The position numbers were made by a program, and so were the translations under genes. From Streptomyces corallincola (lineage in GTDB: Bacteria > Actinomycetota > Actinomycetes > Streptomycetales > Streptomycetaceae), in the NCBI RefSeq assembly GCF_019104725.1, contig NZ_JAHRXF010000026.1:1-64000 (forward strand): DNA of 64,000 bases, in the 5' to 3' direction. Position 1 is the stretch's first letter, and each line of letters starts with the position of its first letter. Shown one piece after another: positions 1-10,300 of the stretch. Below the pieces are notes generated by a model, which saw nothing but the letters and a program-made list of their open reading frames with translations, was not told where the DNA came from and ran no database searches.

Positions 1-182
1 CCAGCAGGGTGCCCCCCGTCCCGGCGGGGGGGAGGGGGGGGGTGGGACGGGTTTCCGGGGGGCGGGGGGCGGGGGTGCGGGCCGGTGGTCCGGGGTGTGG
101 GTGGGGCGCCGTGCTCCGGTGGTCCGGCGGGGCCGGGTGACCGGGGCGCGGCGCCCTCGGGTGGTTCGGGTGCGGGGTGCGG
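1..182. other. GC-rich stretch without a gene
   Basis: I see no credible gene here. The stretch is almost pure G/C, with a C-run and G-run pair near 11-33 that could form a hairpin downstream of the minus-strand methyltransferase gene. The short open frames are arginine/glycine-rich artefacts of composition. Confidence 0.5.
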
Positions 183-1085
183 TCAGCGGCCGTTGCCGGC
201 GTCGGCGTTGGGTCCCGCGTAGTCCTCGCCGTAGGCGCCCTTGGCGGGGCGGCGGCGGCGCATGGGGGGTTCGACGCCGTCGGCGAGGCGGCGGGCGGTG
301 AGCAGGAAGCCGGTGTGGCCGATCATGCGGTGGTCGGGGCGTACGGCGAGGCCCTCGATGTGCCAGTTGCGGATCATGCTCTCCCAGGCGGTGGGCTCGT
401 TGAAGGAGCCGATCTCGCGGATGGACTCGACGGTCCGGGCGAGCTGGGTGGTGGTGGCGACGTAGGCGCAGAGGATGCCGCCGGGGACGAGGGCCTTGGA
501 GACGGCCTCCAGGCATTCCCAGGGGGCGAGCATGTCGAGGATGACGCGGTCCACGTCGGTGTCGGACAGGTTGTCCTGGAGGTCGCCGACGGTGAGCTGC
601 CAGGCGGGGTGGGGGCTGCCGAAGTAGCGTTCGACGTTCTGCCGGGCGATGTCGGCGAAGTCCTCGCGGCGCTCGTAGGAGTGCAGCATGCCCTGGTCGC
701 CGACGGCGCGGAGCAGGAAGCTGCTGAGCGAGCCGGAGCCGACTCCCGCTTCGACGACGCGGGCGCCGGGGAAGATGTCGGCGAAGGCGAGGATCTGTCC
801 CGCGTCCTTCGGGTAGACCACGGCGGCCCCGCGGGGCATGGACAGGACGTAGTCGGGGAGCAGGGGGCGCAGCGCGAGGTAGGCGACGTTGCCGGTGGTG
901 CGGACAACGCTGCCCTCGGGAGCGCCGATCAGTTCGTCGTGCGGGAAGGAACCCTTGTGGGTGTGGAAGTTCTTCCCGGCTTCGAGCGTGAACGTGTAGT
1001 GGCGGCCCTTGGGGTCGGTCAGCTGAACCTGATCCCCGACCGTGAAGGGCCCGCGCCTGCGGGCGGCACCGGTCGGTTCGGACAT
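183..1085 (-). CDS. trmI: tRNA (adenine-58-N1)-methyltransferase TrmI
   Basis: This 300-residue protein is a class I SAM-dependent methyltransferase of the TrmI family (Rv2118c type), which methylates N1 of adenosine 58 in the T-loop of tRNA. An N-terminal beta domain (about 1-75) with KGRHYTF and HTHKG segments precedes a Rossmann domain. The SAM motif VVEAGVGSGS lies at about 110-119, the acidic SAM contact EXR at 138-140, and the catalytic-site motif DMLAPWE at about 184-190. The arginine-rich tail around residue 277 is typical of Streptomyces members. The ATG start gives the usual family length. In actinomycetes this gene commonly sits beside the proteasomal ATPase locus, which would lie off the left end. 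The next gene, an M50 protease, reads in the same direction. Confidence 0.9.
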   Translation of the reverse strand: MSEPTGAARRRGPFTVGDQVQLTDPKGRHYTFTLEAGKNFHTHKGSFPHDELIGAPEGSVVRTTGNVAYLALRPLLPDYVLSMPRGAAVVYPKDAGQILAFADIFPGARVVEAGVGSGSLSSFLLRAVGDQGMLHSYERREDFADIARQNVERYFGSPHPAWQLTVGDLQDNLSDTDVDRVILDMLAPWECLEAVSKALVPGGILCAYVATTTQLARTVESIREIGSFNEPTAWESMIRNWHIEGLAVRPDHRMIGHTGFLLTARRLADGVEPPMRRRRPAKGAYGEDYAGPNADAGNGR

Positions 1086-1147
1086 GTGACCAGCCTACCG
1101 GGCCGGGGCGGGGCCGCCGACCACGGTGGGCGGGGGTGCGGGGGGGG

Positions 1148-2554
1148 TCAGCTGGGGCGGGCCATCGCCTTGACGAAGGCGCGTTCGACGTCGGCGGCGG
1201 AGAGGACGCCGTAGATCTCGCCGGTGTTCTCGACGACGAGGTATTCGGTGGCGGGGGCGGCGCGGAGGGCGTCGAGGAGTTCTTCGCCGGAGAGTTCGGC
1301 GGAGACGCGCATGCGGTCGGTGAGGTCGGTGGCGAGTGAGCTGACGGCGACCCAGGGGCGGCGGTGTTCGGGTACGCCGACGATGGCGGCCTCGCGGACG
1401 AGGGAGAGGGGGTGTCCGTCGGTGTCCACGACGACGAGGGCGCGGGCCCCGGCGGCGTTGGCGCGGCGGAGGGCTTCGGAGAGGGGGGTGTCGGTCTCGA
1501 CGGGGACGGCGCGGCGGGTGAGGGTGCGGGCGCGGAGTTCGGGGAGGTGTTCGCGCAGCCGGGCCATGCGGAGGCTGTTTCCGGCGCCGGTCCAGATGAT
1601 GGCGGCGAGGATGGCTGCGAGCAGGGCGTCGGTGACGGTGTCCATGCCGCTGACGGTGCCGTCGCCGCCGAGGGCGGCGGAGTTGTTGAGCAGGGGGAGG
1701 CCGACGAGGACGGAGAGGGCGAGGGCGCGGCCGACCCAGGCGGCGGCGACGGTGCCGTTCATGGGTTTGCCGGTGATCTTCCAGACGACGGCGCGGAGCA
1801 TGCGTCCGCCGTCGAGGGGGAGGCCGGGCAGGAGGTTGAAGGCGGCGACGATGAGGTTGGAGATCATCAGTCCGGCGAGGAGGACGCCGGGGACGGTGTC
1901 GGGTCGTACGGGTTTGAGGGCGAGGTAGAAGAGTCCGGCGAGGACGAGGGAGAGGAGGGGGCCGACGAAGGCGAGGACGAATTCGCGGCCGGGGGTCTCG
2001 GCTTCCTTCTCGATCTCGGAGACGCCGCCGAAGAACTGGAGCTGGATGCGGCGTACGGGGAGTTTGAAGCAAAGGGCGGCGACGGTGTGGGCGAGTTCGT
2101 GGACGAGGACGGAGGCGTAGAAGGCGACGGCGAAGAAGAGGGAGACGAGGTAGCGGAGGGCGCCGAGTTCGGGGAGGACGCGGTCGAGCTGGCCGCCGAA
2201 GACCCAGGTGATGAGGGCGGCGACGAGGAACCAGCTGGGGGCGACGTAGACGGGTACGCCGAAGGGGCGGCCCATGAGGAGGCCGCCGCCGGGTTCCCTG
2301 GGGCGTCGTGCGGGGGGTCGGCCGTCGGCCGTGCCGGTGGGGCCGTGGTCGGGGCCGTGGGGTTCGGTGTGGGCGAGGGAGCGGTGTTCGGGCTGGGGGT
2401 CGGGGTCGCCGGGCCGGGTGGGGGGTTTCGTGGGCCGGTGTTCCGGTTCGGGGTGGTGGGTGGGGTCGTTCGTCGGGGCCGTAGGGTCCGCGGGGTGCTC
2501 GGTCGGCTCGTCGTCGCCGGACCGAGGCTGCCCGCTCCCGCCGCTCGCGTCCAC
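1148..2554 (-). CDS. site-2 protease family M50 metalloprotease with CBS domains
   Basis: An integral-membrane zinc protease that should cleave transmembrane substrates within the bilayer (RIP protease, SpoIVFB-like branch). The zinc motif HELAH is at about 152-156, and the partner motif LPGLPLDGGRM sits in a later helix with its aspartate as third ligand. Several hydrophobic helices surround them. The C-terminal ~120 residues form two CBS-like repeats (RALVVVDTDGHPL and EYLVVENTGEIYGVLSA), probably a nucleotide-sensing module. I chose the GTG at 2554 because AGGGGA lies just upstream; it adds a 93-residue Pro/His-rich, probably disordered N-terminus. An ATG at 2275 (MGRPFGVPVY) gives the compact core and is the alternative. 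The substrate is unknown. Confidence 0.82.
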   Translation of the reverse strand: MDASGGSGQPRSGDDEPTEHPADPTAPTNDPTHHPEPEHRPTKPPTRPGDPDPQPEHRSLAHTEPHGPDHGPTGTADGRPPARRPREPGGGLLMGRPFGVPVYVAPSWFLVAALITWVFGGQLDRVLPELGALRYLVSLFFAVAFYASVLVHELAHTVAALCFKLPVRRIQLQFFGGVSEIEKEAETPGREFVLAFVGPLLSLVLAGLFYLALKPVRPDTVPGVLLAGLMISNLIVAAFNLLPGLPLDGGRMLRAVVWKITGKPMNGTVAAAWVGRALALSVLVGLPLLNNSAALGGDGTVSGMDTVTDALLAAILAAIIWTGAGNSLRMARLREHLPELRARTLTRRAVPVETDTPLSEALRRANAAGARALVVVDTDGHPLSLVREAAIVGVPEHRRPWVAVSSLATDLTDRMRVSAELSGEELLDALRAAPATEYLVVENTGEIYGVLSAADVERAFVKAMARPS

Positions 2555-2729
2555 ACTGTCCCCTCGCTCGAAGCGTCTCCCCGCCCGCCGGGCGGAGGGT
2601 TCGTGGTCGATGGTATGCGTCCTCGGCCCGGTGTTCCGCCCCGGCACCCCTTGTGTCCGCCGGGCAGGTGGTGCGGCGGGGTGGCCGGGGCGGGGTCGAT
2701 GTCGGTGGGGGGCCGTATGGTCTGGGGTC

Positions 2730-3662
<933 letters not shown>

Positions 3663-3676
3663 CGAAGGAGTGTCAG

Positions 3677-4348
3677 GTGGCCATCCGTGTCCTACTGGTC
3701 GATGACCAGCCGCTGCTGCGTACGGGGTTCCGCATGATTCTGGAGGCGGAGCAGGATGTCGCGGTCGTCGGTGAGGCCGGTGACGGTCTGCAGGCTCTGG
3801 AGCAGGTGCGGGCGTTGCAGCCGGATGTCGTGCTGATGGACATCCGGATGCCCCGGATGGACGGGGTGGAGGCGACGCGGCAGATCAGTGGTCCGGGCCG
3901 GGACGGTCCGGCGAAGGTGCTGGTGCTGACGACGTTCGATCTGGACGAGTACGTGGTGGAGGCGTTGCGGGCGGGGGCGAGCGGGTTTCTGCTGAAGGAC
4001 GTGCCCGCGGACGAGTTGGTGCAGGCGATCCGGGTGGTGGCGGCGGGTGAGGCGATGCTGGCGCCGAGCATCACGCGCCGGTTGCTGGACAAGTACGCGA
4101 CGCATCTGCCGTCGGGCGAGGAGCGGGTGCCGGACACCCTGCACACGCTGACGGACCGTGAGGTGGAGGTGCTGAAGCTGGTGGCGCGGGGGTTGTCGAA
4201 CGCGGAGATCGCGGCGGATCTGTTCGTGAGCGAGACGACGGTGAAGACGCATGTGGGGCATGTGCTGACGAAGCTGCGTCTGCGGGACCGGGTGCAGGCG
4301 GCGGTGTACGCGTACGAGAGCGGTCTGGTGCGTCCGGGGGCGCAGTAG
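3677..4348 (+). CDS. NarL/LuxR-type response regulator, orphan
   Basis: A two-domain transcription regulator of 223 residues. The receiver domain (about 1-120) has the acidic pair D9-D10, phospho-acceptor D55 in LMDIRMPRMDG, the switch threonine near 85-86 in LTTFD, and K107 in LLKD. The C-terminal GerE/LuxR helix-turn-helix spans about 155-215, with LTDREVEVLKLVARGLSNAEIA and TVKTHVGHVLTKL-type signatures. The GTG start at 3677 has GAAGGAG six bases upstream. No histidine kinase is encoded within the flanking genes, so the partner kinase is elsewhere or absent. The gene may be co-transcribed with the RecB-type nuclease just upstream and ends at a strong hairpin. Confidence 0.9.
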   Translation: MAIRVLLVDDQPLLRTGFRMILEAEQDVAVVGEAGDGLQALEQVRALQPDVVLMDIRMPRMDGVEATRQISGPGRDGPAKVLVLTTFDLDEYVVEALRAGASGFLLKDVPADELVQAIRVVAAGEAMLAPSITRRLLDKYATHLPSGEERVPDTLHTLTDREVEVLKLVARGLSNAEIAADLFVSETTVKTHVGHVLTKLRLRDRVQAAVYAYESGLVRPGAQ

Positions 4349-4376
4349 GCGGGCGCGTCGTCCGCGCGGCGTGGCG

Positions 4377-4415
4377 AAGGGGCGCCCCTCTCCGGGAAGG
4401 AGGGGGGCGCCCTTT
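4377..4415. terminator. bidirectional terminator hairpin
   Basis: AAGGGGCGCCCCTC pairs with GAGGGGGGCGCCCTTT around a short loop, lying between the convergent response-regulator and binding-protein genes. It has A and T tails on both sides, so it can serve both transcripts. Confidence 0.75.
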
Positions 4416-4448
4416 CGTGCCGTCAGGTGCGGTCGGCGGGCCGGTGGG

Positions 4449-6053
4449 TCACTCGCTGACGCCGCGGCTCAGCTCCCAGAGCTGGAGGGTGGAGGAGGAG
4501 TTGAGGGCGTAGGCGACGCCGGTGATGTTGTCGCGGGCGGCGATGAACTGCTTGCCCTGCCAGAGCGGGATGACGGGGACGTCGTCGGCGACGATGTCCT
4601 GGATGGTGGTGAGGCTGCCGCCGGCGTTGATGCGGTCGGCCTCGCGGCGGGACTGCGGGATCAGGGTGTGCTGGATCTCGCCGTTGTTGTAGGGGGAGCC
4701 GAGGAAGTTGCCCTTGTCGAGGAAGGGGGCGAGGAAGTTGTCGGCGTCGGCGAAGTCGGGGAACCAGCCCATGCCGTAGACGTCGTACTTGCCCTTCTGT
4801 TCGGCGGGCCGGAAGGTCGCCCAGGGGTGTCCTTCGATGCCGACGTCGAACAGGCCGCTGTTGTTGAGCTGCTTCTGCAGGACCTGGAACTCCTGCTTGG
4901 TGGCCGAGCCGTAGTGGTCGGTGGTGTAGTGCAGCGTCAGTTTGACGGGGGTGGTGATGCCGGCCTTGGTGAGGAACTGCTTGGCCTTGGCGGGGCTGGG
5001 GTCGCCGTACTTGTTGAAGAACGAGTTGGAGTGTCCGGTGACGCTGGCGGGGACGAGCGAGTAGAGGGGCTCGGCCTGGGTGCCGTAGACCTTGGCGACG
5101 AGTTCACCGCGGTCGATGACCTGGGCCATCGCTTCGCGGACGGCCTTGGACTTGACGGTGTCGGCGTTGGTGTTGAACGCCAGGTAGCGGATTTCGAGGC
5201 CGGGCATGTCCACGAGATCGACGTTCTCGTCGCTGCCGTTGTCGAGCTTCTGGATCTGGGACGGCGACATGGTGCGGGTCATCACGTCGATGTCGCCCTT
5301 GTCGATGGCGCGGCCCATCGCGTCGGCGTCGGCGTAGGAGCGCATGACGACCTGGTCGTTGTCCACGGTCACGCTGCCCTTGTACTTCGGGTTCTTGGTG
5401 AAGGTGGCGCTGACGACGGCGTTGTTCCTGACGTCGGCCTTGAAGGTGTAGGGGCCCGAGCCGTCCATCTGGAAGCCGTCGCGGAGTTTGTCGGCCGCGT
5501 ACTGCTTGGGGTCGATGATCCCGGCGACGGGGGTGGACAGCTTGAACGGGAAGGTCGCGTCGGCGGTCTTCAGGTGGAAGATCACTTCGCGGTCGCCCTG
5601 TGTCTCGACGGTGTCGATGGTGTTGAGCAGGGTGGAGACACCGGAGTCGGCGTTGATGTGGATGGCGCGCTCGATGGAGAACTTCACATCGGCGGCGGTG
5701 ACCTTGTCGCCGTCCGCGAAGACGAGTCCGTCGCGCAGCTTGCAGACGTAGCGTTCGTTGCCGCTGTCGGTGAAGGAGCAGCTCTCGGCGGCCTCGGGGA
5801 CGGGGTCGCCGTCGCCCTTGGGCTGGGTCATGAGGGTCTGCACGGTCTGGCGGAGGATGTTCCAGGTGCCGACGTCGTAGGCGTAGGCGGGGTCGAGGGG
5901 GGCCGGTGCGTCGCTGGTCGCGGTGAACCGGTCGGTGGTGCCGACGACGATGGGGTCCTGGGCCTTGCTCCCGCTGTCCGATCCGCCGCACGCGGCGAGA
6001 ACCGGCGTGAGCAGCCCGGCCACGGCCGGCAGCACCAAAATCTTGCGGTTCAT
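4449..6053 (-). CDS. ABC transporter substrate-binding lipoprotein, peptide/family 5
   Basis: A secreted, lipid-anchored solute receptor of the SBP_bac_5 (DppA/OppA) family, 534 residues, the usual length. Residues 1-21 form a signal peptide ending in lipobox LAAC with the lipidated cysteine at 22, followed by a GGSDSGS linker. Family signatures include DPAYAYDVGTWNILRQ, the DGLVFADGDKVTAADVKFSIERA segment and a late Trp/Tyr-rich ligand region. The start at 6053 (MNRKILVLP) is preferred because GGAGAAA lies upstream and the signal peptide begins there. No permease or ATPase genes adjoin it, so it either supplies a transporter encoded elsewhere or acts as a stand-alone sensor. The ligand is not evident. 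Confidence 0.88.
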   Translation of the reverse strand: MNRKILVLPAVAGLLTPVLAACGGSDSGSKAQDPIVVGTTDRFTATSDAPAPLDPAYAYDVGTWNILRQTVQTLMTQPKGDGDPVPEAAESCSFTDSGNERYVCKLRDGLVFADGDKVTAADVKFSIERAIHINADSGVSTLLNTIDTVETQGDREVIFHLKTADATFPFKLSTPVAGIIDPKQYAADKLRDGFQMDGSGPYTFKADVRNNAVVSATFTKNPKYKGSVTVDNDQVVMRSYADADAMGRAIDKGDIDVMTRTMSPSQIQKLDNGSDENVDLVDMPGLEIRYLAFNTNADTVKSKAVREAMAQVIDRGELVAKVYGTQAEPLYSLVPASVTGHSNSFFNKYGDPSPAKAKQFLTKAGITTPVKLTLHYTTDHYGSATKQEFQVLQKQLNNSGLFDVGIEGHPWATFRPAEQKGKYDVYGMGWFPDFADADNFLAPFLDKGNFLGSPYNNGEIQHTLIPQSRREADRINAGGSLTTIQDIVADDVPVIPLWQGKQFIAARDNITGVAYALNSSSTLQLWELSRGVSE

Positions 6054-6147
6054 GCGGGAGTTTCTCCAGAGCTGATCGGGTCCGTGCATTCGGCATGCAG
6101 GGGTGACGCGGGCCGATCACGGGGGTGGCGGCGATGTTCTCGCGTCG

Positions 6148-6177
6148 AGATTAGTCCGCGCTCGCTGGAGGGTTCAC
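6148..6177 (-). promoter_or_regulatory. possible promoter for the substrate-binding protein gene
   Basis: On the minus strand GTGAAC (6172-6177) and TAATCT (6148-6153) are 18 bases apart, resembling a housekeeping sigma promoter about 95 bases before the start codon. This is inferred from consensus only. Confidence 0.35.
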
Positions 6178-6486
6178 GGGGCCTTGAGTTGAGGGTTCAT
6201 CACGCAGTGGAACCGGGTGCGGACGCACCGGAAGAGGGGGCGTGGCGGGATTGGTGCAGCGTCTCCCCAATCGGGACACAAGGGTGAGGGCGGCACGGAG
6301 TGCGGGGGGTGGGACGCACATCCGGGCACGGGTGTCGAGGCCCGTACACGTGGGGAAGCTCACACCTTCAACAACCCCACGAGATAGTTGAATTCGGTTT
6401 ATCTCTTGCCCGGAATTCCCCGCCCGTGTACGACCGGGGAATGCCCACGGCGTGACGCAAAGCACTTTCCCACGCTAAGTGAAGGG
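6178..6486. other. intergenic region without a recognisable gene
   Basis: This stretch separates two minus-strand genes. A minus-strand open frame covers much of it but lacks domain similarity and a ribosome-binding site. The part near 6385-6480 is slightly AT-richer than its surroundings. I see no clear terminator or RNA. Confidence 0.4.
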
Positions 6487-7188
6487 CTAGCGCATTTCCG
6501 TCATCAGACCGCGCAGAAATGCCAGGTCCACGTCTTCCAGCGAGGCCACGACGGTGCGCCGCTCGGCGGGCACGATGGGCGCGACGGAGGGTACGGCGAC
6601 GACCTGGCACCCGGCGGCCTCGGCGGCGGCGACGCCGGTCGCGGTGTCCTCCACGACGGCGCACCGGGCCGGATCGACGCCCAGTCCGGCGGCGGCCAGC
6701 AGATACGGGTCGGGGTGCGGCTTGGTGCGCGACACCTCGTCACCGGCGATGGACAGCCCGAAGTGGTGGGCGCCGAGCACCCCCAGCACCCGGTCGATGA
6801 TGCGCCGGTGGGACGCGGAGACCAGGGCGGTCGGGATGCCGTGCGCGTGGAGTTCGGCGAGCAGCCGGGCGGCGCCGGGCATCAGCGGCAGCGTGCGCCC
6901 GATCCGGGCCTCGAAACCGTCGTTGAGGAGCACCGAGACCTCGGCGAGGGTGATGTCCGCGCCGGTGGCCTCGATGAGGAACCCGGCGCTGCGGGTCATC
7001 GGGCCGCCGACCACGACGTGCTTCCAGGATTCGTCCAGGACGTGTCCGAGGCCGGCGAAGACCTCGACCTCCACGTCCCACCAGAAGCCCTCGGTGTCCA
7101 CCAGGGTCCCGTCCATGTCGAGCAGCACCGCCTGCAGGGCGGAGCCTTCGGCCGTACGGGTTCCGAGCGCGGGGACCGTACTGGTCAT
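6487..7188 (-). CDS. HAD-superfamily phosphatase, beta-phosphoglucomutase-like
   Basis: A 233-residue haloacid-dehalogenase-fold enzyme, subfamily IA. Motif I is LLDMDGTLVD, with nucleophile D24 and acid/base D26. Motif II is near TALVSAS, the motif III lysine is in SRTKPHPDPYLLAA, and motif IV is VVEDTATGVAAAEAAG. The helical cap between about 40 and 100 is the C1 type of beta-phosphoglucomutase and sugar-phosphate phosphatases. The ATG at 7188 is chosen because AAGGAGG lies eight bases before it; a GTG three codons earlier overlaps that site. It probably dephosphorylates a small sugar phosphate, but the substrate cannot be read from sequence. Confidence 0.87.
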   Translation of the reverse strand: MTSTVPALGTRTAEGSALQAVLLDMDGTLVDTEGFWWDVEVEVFAGLGHVLDESWKHVVVGGPMTRSAGFLIEATGADITLAEVSVLLNDGFEARIGRTLPLMPGAARLLAELHAHGIPTALVSASHRRIIDRVLGVLGAHHFGLSIAGDEVSRTKPHPDPYLLAAAGLGVDPARCAVVEDTATGVAAAEAAGCQVVAVPSVAPIVPAERRTVVASLEDVDLAFLRGLMTEMR

Positions 7189-7213
7189 CCGGCGCACCTC
7201 CTTGAGGGACGAC

Positions 7214-7244
7214 CAGGCCGGTTCCCGGAACGGGAACCGGCCTG
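7214..7244. terminator. terminator downstream of metH
   Basis: CAGGCCGGTTCCCG and CGGGAACCGGCCTG form a perfect 14-bp stem around GAA. It lies 100 bases past the metH stop and just upstream of the HAD gene, so it should end metH transcription. Confidence 0.75.
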
Positions 7245-7343
7245 CGGTGGACCGACCAGTCTACGTCGCGCGCGTGCGAACCGCCTCGTACGTCACGGGC
7301 GAGCCGGTACACCGGTCCCCGCGCGGCCGGAGGTCACCGTGCG

Positions 7344-10300
7344 TCACCGGGCGTTGAAGTACTTCGCCTCGGGGTGGTGGATGACGATGGCGTCGGTGGA
7401 CTGCTCGGGGTGGAGCTGGAACTCCTCCGAGAGCTGGACGCCGATCCGCTCGGGCTCCAGGAGCGCGGCGATCTTGGCCCGGTCCTCCAGGTCGGGGCAG
7501 GCGCCGTAGCCGAGGGAGAAGCGGGCGCCCCGGTACTTGAGGGCGAACATGTCCTCGATCCCGGCCGGGTCCTCGCCCGCGAAGCCGAGTTCGGCGCGGA
7601 CCCGCGCGTGCCAGTACTCGGCGAGCGCCTCGGCCAACTGGACGGACAGGCCGTGCAGTTCGAGATAGTCGCGGTAGGCGTTGGCCTCGAACATCCGGGC
7701 CGTCTCCGCACCGATGCGGGAGCCGACGGTGACGACCTGGAAGCCGACCACGTCGGTCTCGCCGGACTCCTCGGGGCGGAAGAAGTCGGCCAGGCAGAGG
7801 CGGCGGCCCCGGCGCTGGCGGGGGAAGGTGAACCGGGTCCGCTCGTTGCCGCGTTCGTCCAGCACGATCAGGTCGTCGTCCTTGGAGACGCACGGGAAGT
7901 AGCCGTGCACGACGGCCGCTTCGAGGAGGCCGTCGGTCTGGAGCCGGTCGAGCAGTCCGCGCAGCCGGGGCCGTCCCTCCGTCTCGGCCAGTTCCTCGTA
8001 CGACGGTCCCTCTCCGGTACGGGCCTGCTTCAGACCCCACTGCCCCTTGAACAGCGCGCCCTCGTCCAGCCAGCTCGCGTACTCCTTGAGCTGGATGCCC
8101 TTGATGACGCGGGTGCCCCAGAACGGCGGGGTGGGCACGGGGTTGTCGGTGGCGACGTCGGACCGGACGTGCCCCTCCTGCGGGCGTTCCTCCTCCACCG
8201 GTACGGCGGCGGCGCGCACCCGGCGCTGCTTCAGCTCGGGCAACCGGGCGCCGGGCAGGCCGCGTTTGACGCCGATCAGGGCGTCCATCAGGCGCAGTCC
8301 CTCGAACGCGTCGCGGGCGTAGCGGACTTCGCCCTCGTACAGCTCGTGCAGGTCCTGCTCGACGTAGGCGCGGGTGAGGGCGGCGCCGCCGAGGATGACG
8401 GGGAACCGGGTGCCCAGGCCGCGCTGGTTCAGCTCCTGGAGGTTCTCCTTCATGATGACGGTGGACTTCACCAGCAGCCCCGACATGCCGATGACGTCGG
8501 CGCGGTGCTCCTCGGCGGCCTCCAGGATCGCCGAGACGGGCTGCTTGATACCGAGGTTGACGACGTTGTAGCCGTTGTTGGACAGGATGATGTCCACGAG
8601 ATTCTTGCCGATGTCGTGGACGTCGCCGCGGACGGTGGCGAGCACGATGGTGCCCTTGCCCGCGCCTTCCTCGCCGTCGGCGGTCTTCTCCATGTGCGGT
8701 TCCAGATGGGCGACGGCCGTCTTCATCACCTCGGCGGACTGCAGCACGAACGGCAGCTGCATCTGCCCGGAGCCGAAGAGTTCACCGACGACCTTCATGC
8801 CGTCCAGCAGGGTGTCGTTGACGATGTCCAGGGCGGGCCGCTCGGTCAGGGCCGCGTCCAGGTCGGCCTCCAGGCCGTTGCGCTCACCGTCGATGATGCG
8901 CCGCTTGAGCCGCTCCTCCAGCGGCAGCGCGGCCAGTTCCTCGGCCTTGCCCGCCTTCAGGGACTTCGCGGTGGCGCCCTCGAACAGCTGCATCAGCTTC
9001 TGGAGCGGGTCGTAGCCCTCGGTGCGCCGGTCGTGGACGAGGTCGAGCGCGGTCCGCACCTCCTCCTCGCTGAACCGGGCGATGGGGAGGATCTTGCTCG
9101 CGTGGACGATCGCGGAGTCCAGCCCGGCCTTGACGCACTCGTCCAGGAAGACGGAGTTGAGGAGGATGCGGGCGGCCGGGTTGAGGCCGAAGGAGATGTT
9201 GGACAGACCGAGGGTGGTCTGCACCGCCGGGTGGCGCTTCTTCAGCTCGCGGATCGCCTCGATGGTGGCGATGCCGTCCTTGCGGGACTCCTCCTGCCCG
9301 GTACAGATGGTGAAGGTGAGGGTGTCCACCAGGATGTCGTCCTCGCGGATGCCCCAGTTCCCGGTGAGGTCCGCGATCAGGCGCTCCGCGATCTCCACCT
9401 TCTTCTCCGGGGTGCGGGCCTGGCCCTCCTCGTCGATGGTGAGCGCGATCAGCGCGGCGCCGTGCTCCGCGGCCAGCGCGGTGACCTGCGCGAACCGGGA
9501 CTCGGGGCCGTCGCCGTCCTCGTAGTTGACGGAGTTGACGACCGCCCGGCCGCCGAGCTTCTGAAGTCCCGCGCGCAGGACGTCCACCTCGGTGGAGTCC
9601 AGCACCAGGGGCAGGGTGGAGGCGGTGGCGAACCGCCCGGCCAGCTCCTCCATGTCCGCGACGCCGTCCCGGCCGACGTAGTCCACGCACAGGTCGAGCA
9701 TGTGCGCGCCCTCGCGGATCTGCTCGCGGGCGATCTCCACGCAGTCGTCCCAGCGGGCCTCCAGCATGGCCTCGCGGAACTTCTTCGAACCGTTGGCGTT
9801 GGTGCGCTCCCCGATCGCCAGGTACGAGGTGTCCTGCCGGAACGGGACGGTCTGGTAGAGGGAGGCGGCGCCCGGCTCGGGGCGCGGGTCGCGCGAGGTG
9901 GGGGTGAGGTCGCGGACCCGCTCCACGACCTGGCGCAGATGCTCGGGGGTGGTGCCGCAGCAGCCGCCGACCAGCGAGAGGCCGTACTCCCCGACGAACG
10001 TCTCCTGCGCGTCGGCCAGCTCCCGCTCGGTCAGCGGGTAGTGGGCGCCGTCCTTGCCGAGCACCGGCAGGCCCGCGTTGGGCATGCAGGACAGCGGGAT
10101 GCGGGAGTGTCGGGCGAGGTAGCGCAGGTGCTCGCTCATCTCGGCGGGGCCGGTGGCGCAGTTCAGGCCGATCATGTCGATGCCGAGGGGCTCCAGCGCG
10201 GTGAGGGCCGCGCCGATCTCGGAGCCGAGCAGCATGGTCCCGGTGGTCTCGACGGTGACCGAGACGATCACCGGCACGTCCAGGCCGAGCGCGGTGAGGC

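Noticed and set aside
6151..6465. A 104-codon minus-strand frame in the gap before the binding-protein gene
   Set aside because: No ribosome-binding site, no domain and no typical start context; it also covers the probable promoter.
7250..7264. ACCGACCAGTC as a fourth copy of the ATACCGAC operator
   Set aside because: It lacks the ATA start and the GGT centre and lies beside a terminator, not before a start codon.
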